A stretch of 64,000 bases of DNA from JAOUEA01 sp963790335 (lineage in GTDB: Bacteria; Actinomycetota; UBA4738; HRBIN12), in NCBI GenBank assembly GCA_963790335.1, contig CAWBOB010000003.1:186001-250000 (forward strand). Direction: 5' to 3'. The number at the start of each line of letters is the position of its first letter. Within the stretch, counting starts at the first letter, position 1. A program made the translations under genes and the position numbers. Shown here in pieces: positions 18,084 to 34,332 of the stretch. The notes below the pieces were generated by a model. The model saw only the letters and a list, made by a program, of their open reading frames with translations. It was not told where the DNA came from and searched no databases.

Positions 18084-18479
18084 GTGAAGAAGATCCTCAC
18101 CATCGGTCTGACGATCACGATGCTGGCCGTTCTGGTGGCCTCCGGCCCCGCCTGGGCCCATCAGCGCACCGCGTCGACGAGTCTCTCCGTCAATGTGAGC
18201 GACTCGAGCCCCGACAGAGGCGACAAGGTCACGTTCAGCGGTCGGCTCTCGAGCAACTGGGCCAAGTGCGAGAAGTTCAAGACGGTCAGCCTGAAGCGCG
18301 GGCACACCGTGGTGCAGACGACCAAGACGAGTAGGTCCGGTTCCTACTCCTTCCGCCAGCGGATCACCAGCAACTCGAACTGGAGGGTGAGGTTCGGCGG
18401 CAAGCGAACAGGTGTGCACCCCCACGTCCACCGTTGTCTGGCCGACACCTCCCGGGTCATCAGGATCCGGGTCGACTAG
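18084..18479 (+). CDS. Small secreted protein, unknown function
   Basis: A 131-aa protein. GTG 18084 is preceded by a good SD (AAGGAGCGG, 18071-18079) and gives a classical signal peptide: KKILTIGLTITMLAVLVASG with cleavage probably after PAWA-H. The mature part is basic and Ser/Thr/Arg-rich, with LSVNVSDSSPDRGDKVTFSG, an Ig-like or bacterial surface beta-sandwich style start, and two Cys (CEKFK and HRCLAD). I do not recognise a family. It sits between the divergent DUF4012 gene and a GT4 glycosyltransferase, suggesting an envelope role. Confidence 0.7.
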   Translation: MKKILTIGLTITMLAVLVASGPAWAHQRTASTSLSVNVSDSSPDRGDKVTFSGRLSSNWAKCEKFKTVSLKRGHTVVQTTKTSRSGSYSFRQRITSNSNWRVRFGGKRTGVHPHVHRCLADTSRVIRIRVD

Positions 18480-18580
18480 CTTCTCTCGGTATCTCGTCTC
18501 GATCGAGCGCCGCCCCGAGGGCGGCGCTCGATGCACGTGGGGTATTTCAGAGCTGAACCGCGTGCGTCGATGGTTGGCAC

Positions 18581-19771
18581 ATGCGCCCGCCACCGCGAGA
18601 TGCCCACCCAGCAGGGCGAAGACCCAGAGTGCTCCGTGTCGTCACACGCTTGAACGTCGGTGGACCCGCACGACAAGCCGTGTTCCTCACCCGTGAGCTC
18701 GCGGCTCGAGGGTTCGATACGCGGCTGGTCTGGGGCGCTTCCGAGGAGCGAGAAGGTCAGATCCGCGTTCCCGACGAGTGCCCCTCGAGCTACCTGCCAT
18801 GGCTCACCCGCGAGCTCGATCCGATCGCCGACCTGCGGAGCCTCGCCGCCATCAGCGGCATCGTTCGACGATGGCGTCCACAGGTGGTGCACACCCACCT
18901 CGCGAAGGCGGGAGCGCTCGGTCGGGTCGCGGCCGCCACCGGCGGCGCGCCGGTCCGGGTGCACACGTTCGAGGGTCACGTGCTGCAGGAGTACTTCTCG
19001 GCGCTGCGCAACGCCGTCTTCGCCGCTGCCGAGCGGCGCCTGGCGTCACTGACGCACGCTCTCATCGCGGTCGCGCCACGCGTCCGCGACGACCTGCTGG
19101 CCTTCGGCATCGGCCGGGAGGAGCAGTGGCACGTCGTCCCCGTGGGTGTGGATGTGGAGCACCTGCTACGGCATCGGATCCCGGCGGACCGCGCCCGTTC
19201 GGCACTCGGCCTTCCACTCGGAGGGCCGATCATCGGTGTGGTCGGCCGGCTCGCCGCGATCAAGGATCACCACACGTTCCTCGAGGCGGCTGCGAGGGTG
19301 GTCGCAGAACGACCCGACTCGACCGTGGTGATCGCCGGCGACGGCCCTCTGCGATCAGGGCTGGAGAGCGAGGCTCGCTCGATGCTCGGCGATCGTGTCC
19401 GGTTCCTGGGTTGGGTCGAAGACCTCCCCGTGCTGTACGGGGCTCTCGACGTGGTCGCGCTCACGTCGAGGCTCGAGGGAACGCCCGTGGCGTTGATCGA
19501 AGCCGCGGCCTCGGGCACGCCTGCGGTGGCGACCGCCGTGGGTGGGGTGCCGGAGGTGGTTCGCGACGGCCGAACCGGCCTCCTCGTGCCGCCACGCGAT
19601 CCCGTAGCGGTGGCAGCCCAGCTCCTGACGCTGGTGGATGACCCGGAAGGAGCGCGCCGCATGGGGGAGGAGGGCGCCCGGTGGGTGCGCGACCGATTCT
19701 CCGAGCGCCGCCTCGCCGACGATCTGGTCGATCTCTACGGCGAGCTGATCGCCCGCAGCGCGGCTGGGTGA
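18581..19771 (+). CDS. GT4-family glycosyltransferase
   Basis: An intact 396-aa retaining glycosyltransferase of the GT-B fold. The N-terminal acceptor domain has VLRVVTRLNVGGPARQAVFL and VVHTHLAKAGALGRVAA. The C-terminal donor domain has GVVGRLAAIKDHHTFLEAAA, VIAGDGPLRSGLE and the EX7E region SRLEGTPVALIEAAASGTPA. It would add a sugar to a lipid-linked or surface glycan in the cytoplasm. It lies between two DUF4012 genes of opposite strand. Donor and acceptor are not predictable from sequence. Confidence 0.88.
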   Translation: MRPPPRDAHPAGRRPRVLRVVTRLNVGGPARQAVFLTRELAARGFDTRLVWGASEEREGQIRVPDECPSSYLPWLTRELDPIADLRSLAAISGIVRRWRPQVVHTHLAKAGALGRVAAATGGAPVRVHTFEGHVLQEYFSALRNAVFAAAERRLASLTHALIAVAPRVRDDLLAFGIGREEQWHVVPVGVDVEHLLRHRIPADRARSALGLPLGGPIIGVVGRLAAIKDHHTFLEAAARVVAERPDSTVVIAGDGPLRSGLESEARSMLGDRVRFLGWVEDLPVLYGALDVVALTSRLEGTPVALIEAAASGTPAVATAVGGVPEVVRDGRTGLLVPPRDPVAVAAQLLTLVDDPEGARRMGEEGARWVRDRFSERRLADDLVDLYGELIARSAAG

Positions 19772-19800
19772 ACGATCGGGTGACCTCCCGGGCGCCGGCT

Positions 19801-21726
19801 CTAGGCGAACCGTACCCACACGCTGAACGGCCGGGTCGGCGTGCCCGAGTACGTGGCCGACGTGCCACCGACGTCGAGATCCTCCGATGCCTCCACGATG
19901 GCCGAACCAGGAGGTGCGTCGATCTGCAGCCGCACCATGCCGGCGGGCCATGCCGTCTGCGGCACCACCTGCAGTCGGTACACACCGTCGTCGAGCCCGG
20001 CATCGGCGACCCGATACCCGATGATCAGCGACATCGACGATCCGGGGTCGGTGGCGAGCCTGGCCACGATCCGCGATCGCCCCTCGGCCCGCACGGTCTC
20101 GGTCTCGCTGGGAACGCTCGTCTCGGCCGTCACCCGATCGGCCTTCGGGGGCAGCAGCACCGACACGTCTGCGGCCCAGCCGCCCACCGGGTTCACGCCC
20201 GCCGGCTCGTCCACGGTGGCGGGCAGGGGGAAGCCGATCAGGGCCGACGGTCGATCGGTCGAGACCTGGTTCGCCAGCGTCACCACCGTGCGCACCCGGG
20301 CCGATCCGTCGTCGCCGAGCGTGACCCGATGCGCCACGTCGCGACGGGCGAACACCACGGCGTGGTTGTCGACGGCGGTATCCCACGTGACCGCGAGCGC
20401 CTGTGGGGCGCGGGTCGCTCTCGCACCGGACGCGCCGAGGCGGTCGATGATCCGCTGCTCTCGGGCGCGTGTCGCGACCACGGCGAGATGACGATCGGCC
20501 GCATCGCGGGCGAGGGCGATGGCGAAGGGCTCCGTCGCCGGCCGGTCGGCGAGGTAGGACTCCACGACGGCGGTCGCAACCTCGGCCCTGCGCTCGATGG
20601 CCGATGCCGCCGTCTTGGCCTCGAACACCTCGCGCTCGAGCACCTTGAGCGCTCGATCGGGGTTGACCGGCAGGTCGCGTCCGTCCACCTCGACCGCGCC
20701 GGTGGTCCACACCGCGTCGGCGAGCCAGACCGAGTCGGTAAGGACCACCCCGTCGAAGCTGCCGAGCCCGTCCTCGCTCGCCGCGGTCAACAGCTGCTGT
20801 CCGGCCTCCTGGGCGTCGCCGGCCGCCGTAGCCTGCGCATAGGCGCCGCCCGCGGGAGTCAGCGGCTCGGTCAGGCTCAGCGCGCCGTCGCGTGCGGTGA
20901 GCACGCCGATCAGGTCCACCTCGCCGCCGATGCCCTGGGGCCGGCCGAGGGTCTGGACCGCCAGCAGGTACCGGCGCTCCGCGCCTGACCCGAGGAAGCG
21001 TGGGAGCAGCTCCAGCAGGTCTCGAACGGCGGTCGCGATGCTCGCGCGTCTGCGCAACGTCTCGGCCGCGTCGCGGTAGGCGGTGGCGATCGGCCCGAGG
21101 AGCCGTTCGGACCCCACGGCGTCGAGCTGCGACGACGCCTCGCCCAGCTCGGCCGCAACCTCGCCGATGGCGGGAGCAGCCCGCTCCAGGGCGTCGAGGT
21201 CGACGGCGCCGATGCCGGCGGTCGCCGGCAGGCGCAGGCCATGCCAGCCGAGCGCGTCGGCGGCTTCGGCCATGGTGAGCCCGGCGACGGCGGAGCGGCG
21301 CGACGCCTCGGCGACCGCCTCGACCGCGTCGAGGTTGTCGCCCACCCAGGGCAGGAGCTGCGCGAGCTCGATCGACGGATGCGCACCGGCGGCGAGGGCC
21401 GATTCGGCGCCCGCCGCCGCTTCCTCGAACCGTGGCACCGATGCCGACGGGTCGCCGGTGACCACCGCGATGGCGCCCTCCGCCAACTCGCTCCTCGCCG
21501 AAGCGACCCCTCGGAACATCGTGCGGCCGGCCCAGACGGCGTCGAGCAGGAGCAGCACCGCGAGCGTCGCGACGGCCGCGACGATCGCGAGGGCGAGGCG
21601 GTCGGCCGTGGACCGATGGCGCTTCGCCTTCGGAAGATGCACCCGCTCGCCGAGCCGGGCGAGGGTGCGCATGCTCGCCGCGCCGGCCGCGCGGGCCCGG
21701 GCGCCGGGTGAAGGGGAGCTCGCCAT
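19801..21726 (-). CDS. DUF4012 membrane-anchored surface protein (paralogue 2)
   Basis: A 641-aa paralogue of the protein at 16039-18003. I chose the start MASSPSPGAR (CAT at 21724-21726) rather than the longer open frame that runs into rpoB. A membrane anchor follows (about residues 44-63, LALAIVAAVATLAVLLLLDA). The large external domain shares AQLLPWVGDNLDAVEAVAEA, RRYLLAVQTLGRPQGIGGEV and GVVLTDSVWLADAVWTTGAV with paralogue 1. It is convergent with the glycosyltransferase and divergent from rpoB. A TAGGGT (-10 type) lies 10 nt before the ATG. Confidence 0.8.
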   Translation of the reverse strand: MASSPSPGARARAAGAASMRTLARLGERVHLPKAKRHRSTADRLALAIVAAVATLAVLLLLDAVWAGRTMFRGVASARSELAEGAIAVVTGDPSASVPRFEEAAAGAESALAAGAHPSIELAQLLPWVGDNLDAVEAVAEASRRSAVAGLTMAEAADALGWHGLRLPATAGIGAVDLDALERAAPAIGEVAAELGEASSQLDAVGSERLLGPIATAYRDAAETLRRRASIATAVRDLLELLPRFLGSGAERRYLLAVQTLGRPQGIGGEVDLIGVLTARDGALSLTEPLTPAGGAYAQATAAGDAQEAGQQLLTAASEDGLGSFDGVVLTDSVWLADAVWTTGAVEVDGRDLPVNPDRALKVLEREVFEAKTAASAIERRAEVATAVVESYLADRPATEPFAIALARDAADRHLAVVATRAREQRIIDRLGASGARATRAPQALAVTWDTAVDNHAVVFARRDVAHRVTLGDDGSARVRTVVTLANQVSTDRPSALIGFPLPATVDEPAGVNPVGGWAADVSVLLPPKADRVTAETSVPSETETVRAEGRSRIVARLATDPGSSMSLIIGYRVADAGLDDGVYRLQVVPQTAWPAGMVRLQIDAPPGSAIVEASEDLDVGGTSATYSGTPTRPFSVWVRFA

Positions 21727-21889
21727 CGCTGCGGGCACCCTAATGCCCGGCGCCGCCGGTGGGCGACCCGGGCGAACACGGCCTCGGAGCGAGTTGACCG
21801 ACCCGCCATGACGGCGTATCTTTCCCCGCGTCCTCCCATGGACGCGCGGAGGGTTCCGGTCGCCAGAGCGCCCGGGCCGCGGGGCGTCG

Positions 21890-21918
21890 TTGACGACGCC
21901 CGTATCCGTGCGTACACT
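21890..21918 (+). promoter_or_regulatory. Promoter of rpoBC
   Basis: TTGACG (21890-21895), a 17-bp spacer and TACACT (21913-21918), close to consensus for the housekeeping sigma factor. It leaves a leader of about 60 nt before the TTG start of rpoB. Confidence 0.75.
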
Positions 21919-21985
21919 ACCCGACTGCCGTGCCGTCCACGTGCTCTGCTGTGCGCCGATCCGATCTCCCTGGGAGGGGTGTCTC

Positions 21986-25442
<3,457 letters not shown>

Positions 25443-25510
25443 GCGGACGCGGGAACACGCCGGCGTTGAACGTTGTGATGAGCGAGCCACGCGAGGAGGC
25501 GAGCTGCTAA

Positions 25511-29437
<3,927 letters not shown>

Positions 29438-29449
29438 GCACGTGGGTCA

Positions 29450-29478
29450 GCCTCCGCGGCGATCGATGCCGCGGAGGC
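29450..29478 (+). terminator. Hairpin terminator after rpoC
   Basis: A perfect 11-bp stem GCCTCCGCGGC/GCCGCGGAGGC with a 7-nt loop (GATCGAT), 13 nt after the rpoC stop. No strong T-run follows, as is common for actinobacterial terminators. Confidence 0.65.
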
Positions 29479-29552
29479 CTACTCGATCGGACCGAAGTCG
29501 ATCTCCGCGAGGGGACCAGCGGCTTCGGAACGCGAACCCGGCTCGTTCCGCC

Positions 29553-32105
29553 CTAGGTCACCGAGATCGAGACAGGCAAGGAGTACAGCGATGCCCTGCC
29601 TGTCGCTTCGTTCAGGAGCCGCGACCGGAATTGGTAGATCCCCGTGCCCCGATCGGGTGTGAAGGTTCCCGAGGGGGCGGTCAGGGGCGAGCCGAAGCTC
29701 GCCCACTTGCTCCACGACGAGGAGCCTTGCGCTCGGAATCGGAACTGGACCGAGAATCGGAACCCTGCCAGCGGCGACGAGGACCACCTCATCGAGAAGC
29801 CGGTGCTCGTGTTCCCCGAGGTCGGTGACACCACGACCGGCACCTTGATGGTGCCCGTCATCGGGGAGGGCTCGGCGTTCGTCGAAACGTAGGGGTAGGT
29901 CCCGGCTGCGTCGAATCCGTACTCGTAGGTTTCGCCCGTCGCTCTCGATCCAGAGTCGAACAACGGGGCACCGCCGGCACCGAGCCCGCTCGAATCGGTC
30001 GCGGTGTGCGCGCTCGGTCCTCGGAATGCCCAGCGCACCAGTTGGCCTTGGGCTGTCTGGAGGTTCGCCGGCTTGAAGAGGTCGTCCTTCACGGTGACCG
30101 TCGCCACGGGAGCGGTCACCGCGAAGCTCGCCGTGCTCGTGCTCGTTCCACCCGGACCGGTGACGCTGATCGGTCCGGTCGATGCGCCCGATGGAACGGT
30201 GGCCGTGATCCGGGTGTCGGAGACGATCGAGAACGTCGCTGACGAGCCATTGAACCGCACGGTGGTGACGCCGGTGAATCCCGACCCGCTGATCGTCACG
30301 GAGCTTCCGGCTCCCCCCGACTCGGGGGCGAAGCCCGAGATCGTGGGTTCTCCTGATACCACCACAGACCAGACGAACGACTCCGTGGCTCCCAGCCCCG
30401 AGTCGTCGTTGGCCGTGAGCGCCACGCCATAGGGGCTGCCAGCGGCTGCGCCCGCAGCGATCGTTCCCGACACGAGCCCGGTCGCGGCGTCGATGCTGAG
30501 GCCTGGGGGTAGTCCGGTGGCCGCGTACGTAACGGTGTCCCCGTCAGCATCCGATGCCCCAGCTGCGACGGTCACGGTCTCCGATTCGACGCTGAAGCGG
30601 TCTCCGAGGTCTTGGTCGAAGGTAGGGGGACCGTTGACGACCGTGACGGAGCCAGACGTCACCGCCTCGCTCGACGCGGCGCCGTCGGATGCCACCACCC
30701 GCACCTCAAGCACGTCGGCCCGGTCTCCGTTTCCCGTGAGAGCGAGGTCGAGTACGCGAGATGTTGCGCCACTCAGATCTCGACCGTTCTTCAGCCACTG
30801 ATAGGCGAAGGTGATGGTGTCTCCGTCGGGGTCGGTCGCTTCGACGGCCGCGATGAGCTCGTCGGTCGTCGTAGGGGTTGGAGGAGAGACGGTGACAGCT
30901 TCGATGGATGGTGCCTGGTTCGTCGACGAACCTCGCTCGATCCACCCGAGATCGGGTGCCGCACCCTCGTAGGCGGACGCCGGCTGATCCATCACGACCT
31001 CGCCGCGCCACGCGAATCGGGCGACACCGGCGTCGATCGCCGGGCTGCCCGGCCCGAGACGATCGTTCCCGTCAAGCAGCGGATCGGCGAACCGGCTCGT
31101 GGCCTGATCGACCGAGCTCCCTTGGAAGTTCGTGGTGTTGTTCCAGAACAGGTTGGAGCTCGTGATCGAGTCTGCATCGACGTTCTTCAGCGCGAGGACA
31201 TGCCCCTGGAAGAGGTTGTTCAACGCGATCAGCTGGTCACCCCCGGAGATCCCGTGATCGTTGCCGACGAACGTGTTGTGGAAGACATGGATGCGCTCCC
31301 GGATGCTCGCTCCGCGGAAGTCCTCACCGGACTGACCGTTGTCGAGCAGCCCGATCCCTGCCTTGCCGTTGTCTCGGATCAGGTTGCGCTCGATCGTGAA
31401 GACCCGGTTCGTGTCTTGGAAGTAGTCGATGAGTTGGATCCCGTCGGTGTGGCTCTGCACGATCCGGTTGCCTCGGATCGTGATCTCGACGCTGTCCGAG
31501 ATCGGATCGTCGTTCAGACGGATCTCGATGCCGTCGCCTCCTGACCGAAGGATCTCGTTGTCCTCGACCGTGAAGTCTCTGATCGCGTGATTGATGTCGA
31601 TGGCGTCGTCGATCGAAGCTTCGAACACGTTGTTCGAAGCGATCCCCCCCGCCCCCGCAACGTATTGGAGACTGTCCACGTTGCCGGTGAGATAGCAGCG
31701 ATCGACGGATATCGGGCTCCGCGTGAAGATCCCGTCCTTCCCGTTCCGGATGACGAGGCCGGTGAATGAAGGGCCTGGGGCCACGCCCGACTTAACCGTG
31801 ATGGCGGTCGCACCCCCCCCGTCCAGGATCGTGGTGTTGTTCCTCGGATCGGCCGGATCGAAGCTCCCGGCCACGATGGAGACCGACTTGTCGATGATCA
31901 GGTTCTCGTTGTAGGTCCCTGGTGCAACCACGATCGCGTCGCCGGGGGACGCCGTGTCGATCGCCGCCTGGATGGTCGGATGATCCTGCGGAACCCGCAG
32001 CGTCGCCGAAGCGATCGCGGGATCGATCCCGACCAACAGGCCCGCGAACACGACGAGGACCAGGGAACCGGAGGTGATGGCCCCCGGGGTTTTCGCCTGA
32101 CACAC
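29553..32105 (-). CDS. Secreted right-handed beta-helix protein with Ig-like, IPT/TIG and cupredoxin-like domains
   Basis: An 850-aa exported protein. GTG 32105 is followed by a signal sequence (LVLVVFAGLLVG, cleavage near ASA-T35). Residues about 35-390 are a parallel beta-helix (TLRVPQDHPTIQAAIDTASP, then many NxI/GDGIEI-type turns and NDHGISGGDQLIALNNLFQG). Then come two Ig/cadherin-like modules (about 400-585, each with a D-x-DGDT motif), an IPT/TIG domain (about 588-670), a cupredoxin-like domain (about 672-760) and an FN3-like end. The cupredoxin keeps one His (SAHTAT) and the Met (PSPMTGTIK), but the usual Cys is Ser (YPYVST) and the second His is missing. It is a tandem paralogue of the next gene. 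The role is probably surface glycan binding or cleavage; no catalytic residues are identified. Confidence 0.78.
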   Translation of the reverse strand: MCQAKTPGAITSGSLVLVVFAGLLVGIDPAIASATLRVPQDHPTIQAAIDTASPGDAIVVAPGTYNENLIIDKSVSIVAGSFDPADPRNNTTILDGGGATAITVKSGVAPGPSFTGLVIRNGKDGIFTRSPISVDRCYLTGNVDSLQYVAGAGGIASNNVFEASIDDAIDINHAIRDFTVEDNEILRSGGDGIEIRLNDDPISDSVEITIRGNRIVQSHTDGIQLIDYFQDTNRVFTIERNLIRDNGKAGIGLLDNGQSGEDFRGASIRERIHVFHNTFVGNDHGISGGDQLIALNNLFQGHVLALKNVDADSITSSNLFWNNTTNFQGSSVDQATSRFADPLLDGNDRLGPGSPAIDAGVARFAWRGEVVMDQPASAYEGAAPDLGWIERGSSTNQAPSIEAVTVSPPTPTTTDELIAAVEATDPDGDTITFAYQWLKNGRDLSGATSRVLDLALTGNGDRADVLEVRVVASDGAASSEAVTSGSVTVVNGPPTFDQDLGDRFSVESETVTVAAGASDADGDTVTYAATGLPPGLSIDAATGLVSGTIAAGAAAGSPYGVALTANDDSGLGATESFVWSVVVSGEPTISGFAPESGGAGSSVTISGSGFTGVTTVRFNGSSATFSIVSDTRITATVPSGASTGPISVTGPGGTSTSTASFAVTAPVATVTVKDDLFKPANLQTAQGQLVRWAFRGPSAHTATDSSGLGAGGAPLFDSGSRATGETYEYGFDAAGTYPYVSTNAEPSPMTGTIKVPVVVSPTSGNTSTGFSMRWSSSPLAGFRFSVQFRFRAQGSSSWSKWASFGSPLTAPSGTFTPDRGTGIYQFRSRLLNEATGRASLYSLPVSISVT

Positions 32106-32111
32106 CCCCCC

Positions 32112-32140
32112 TACCTACCAGCTGTTCCTTGGTAAGTCAA
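32112..32140 (-). promoter_or_regulatory. Promoter of beta-helix gene 1 (leaderless type)
   Basis: On the minus strand TTGACT, a 17-bp spacer and TAGGTA, then 6 nt to the GTG start at 32105. A transcript would begin at or beside the start codon. Confidence 0.55.
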
Positions 32141-32269
32141 TGGACCTAGTACGAAAGACCTAGGGAGCCGGGTACGGAGGCTCAGCTCGAGGCACCGACC
32201 TGTCTGCCTGCGCTGTTCCCTCAGGTGGAGGAGGCCTGCGAGGTGATGCACCGGCGAGGCTCGTCGGTG

Positions 32270-34259
32270 CTAGGTCACCGAGATCGAGACGGGCAAGGAG
32301 TAGAGGGTCGTCCTGCCTGTCGCCTCGTTCTGGAGCCGCGACCGGAATTGGTACGCGCCTGCGCCTTGATCAGGTGTGAACGTTGCCGTCGGGGAGGTCT
32401 GGGCCGGACCGAGGCTTGCCCACTTGCTCCAGGGCACTGAGCTTTGCGGCCGGAAGCGGTACTGCCCCGTGAATCGGAAGCCTGCGAGGGTCGAGGCCGA
32501 GAACCTCACCGTGAAGCTTGTGATGGTGGCTCCCGAGGCAGGCGACACCACGAGCGGGACCTTGATGCTTCCCGTCATCGGAGAGGGCCCGGAGTTCGTG
32601 GAAGCGTAGGGGTACGTGCCGGCGGCATCGAATCTGTACTCATAGGTGGTGCCGGTTGCCCTCGAGCCCGAGTCGAACATCGGAGCGCCGCCCGAACCGA
32701 GCCCGATCGATTCGGTGGCGGTGTGCGCGCTCGGTCCCTTGAACACCCAGCGCACCACCTGACCTTGGGCAGCCTGCAGGATGGCTGGCTTGAAGAGGTA
32801 ATCCTTCACGGTCACCGTCACCACTGACGCGCTCACCGTGAAGCTCGCAGCGCTCGTGCTCGACCCCGCGGGACCGGTCACCCTGATCGGTCCGGTCGAT
32901 GCTCCCGACGGAACGGTCGCGGTGATCTGTGTGTCGGAGACGACCGAGAACGTCGCGGACAACCCGTTGAACCGCACGGCGGTGGCACCCGTGAACCCTG
33001 AGCCGTTGATCGTCACGGAGCTCCCCGGTGCCCCCGACGTGGGGCTGAAGCCTGAGATGGAAGGGGGTTGGCTCGTCGCTCCCTCACGCTCGAGCCACCC
33101 GAGATCGGGCGCCGCACCGTTGTAGGAGGAGGCCGCCCGGTCCAGCACGACCTCGCCACGCCACTCGAAGTGAGCGATGCCTGCGTCGATCGCGGGGCTC
33201 CCCGGCCCGAGGCGGTCGTTGCCGTCCAGCAGCGGATCGGCGAAGCGGCTCGTCGCCTGGTCCACCGAGCTGCCTTGGTGGTTCGTGCCGTTGTCCCAGA
33301 AGAGGTTGTAGCTCGCGATCGAGTCGGCATCGACGTTCTTCAACGCGAGGACGTGGCCTTGGAAGATGTTGTTCAACGCGATCAGGTTGTCTCCACCCGA
33401 GATCCCATGATCGTTGTTGACGAAGGTGTTGTTGAAGACATGGATGCGCTCGCGGATGCTTGCCGCCCTGAAGTCCTCGCCGGACTCCGCGTTGTCCGTC
33501 ATGCCGATGGCCGCCTTGCCACTGTCCTTGATCAGGTTCCCGTCGATGGTGAAGATGCGGTTCGTGTCCTGGTAGTAGTCGATGAACTGGATCCCATCGG
33601 CTCGGCTCGCGACGATGCGATTGTCACGGATCACGACGTCGGCGGTGGAGGCGATCGCATCGTCGGTGAGACGGATCTCGATGCCGTCACCACTCGACTG
33701 CAGGAGCTCATTCCCCTCGATCGTGAGGTCTCTGGTCGGATGGTTGATGTCGATGGCGTCGTCGGTGGATGCCGTGAACACGTTGTCCGAAATGGTCCCC
33801 GCACCCCCGGACACCGATTGGACGCTGTCGACGTTGCCGGTGAGATATGAGCTCTCGAGCGATATCGCACTCCTCACGAGGACGCCGTCCAAGCCGTTGC
33901 GGACCACGAGTCCGGTGAACGAGGGTCCGGGAGCGATGCCAGCCTTGACCGAGATGACGGTCCCGCCCCCTCCATCGAGGATCGTGGTGTTGTTCCGCGG
34001 ATCAGCCGCGTCGAAGGACGCAGCGATGAGCGAGATCGACCTGTCGACGACGACGTTCTCGTTGTAGACCCCCGGCCCGATCACGATGGTGTCGCCCGGC
34101 AGAGGAGGCGTTGATCGCCGCCTGGATGGTTGGGTGATCCTGCGGTACCCGCAACGTCGCCGCGGCGCCCGCCGGCACGGCTGGGCTCAGGAGCGATGCT
34201 GCCAGCACAGCAGGAAGCAGGGTGCGGAGAGCCCGGTTCGGTGTCGCCTCCACGCGCAT
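32270..34259 (-). CDS. Secreted beta-helix / IPT / cupredoxin-like protein, paralogue 2 (one indel)
   Basis: Tandem paralogue of the gene at 29553-32105, without the two Ig/cadherin-like modules. ATG 34259 gives a signal peptide (ALRTLLPAVLAASLLSPAVP, AGA-A) and TLRVPQDHPTIQAAINASSA. One extra base near 34100 breaks the frame, which resumes as IGPGVYNENVVVDRSISLIA. The repaired length is about 662 aa. After the helix come one IPT/TIG domain (PSISGFSPTSGAPGSSVTIN) and the cupredoxin-like domain (TVTVKDYLFKPAILQAAQGQ), with the same loss of Cys (YPYAST) and second His. An FN3-like tail ends nearly identically to paralogue 1. A shared surface role is inferred. Confidence 0.77.
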
Positions 34260-34265
34260 CACCCG

Positions 34266-34295
34266 ACCATACTCAGCCCTCTAGGCTTAGGTCAA
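34266..34295 (-). promoter_or_regulatory. Promoter of beta-helix gene 2 (leaderless type)
   Basis: On the minus strand TTGACC, an 18-bp spacer and TATGGT, then exactly 6 nt to the ATG at 34259. The same geometry as paralogue 1. Confidence 0.62.
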
Positions 34296-34332
34296 TAAGT
34301 CTACGGCAAATGTACTTCCTCGGCCCGCGTCG

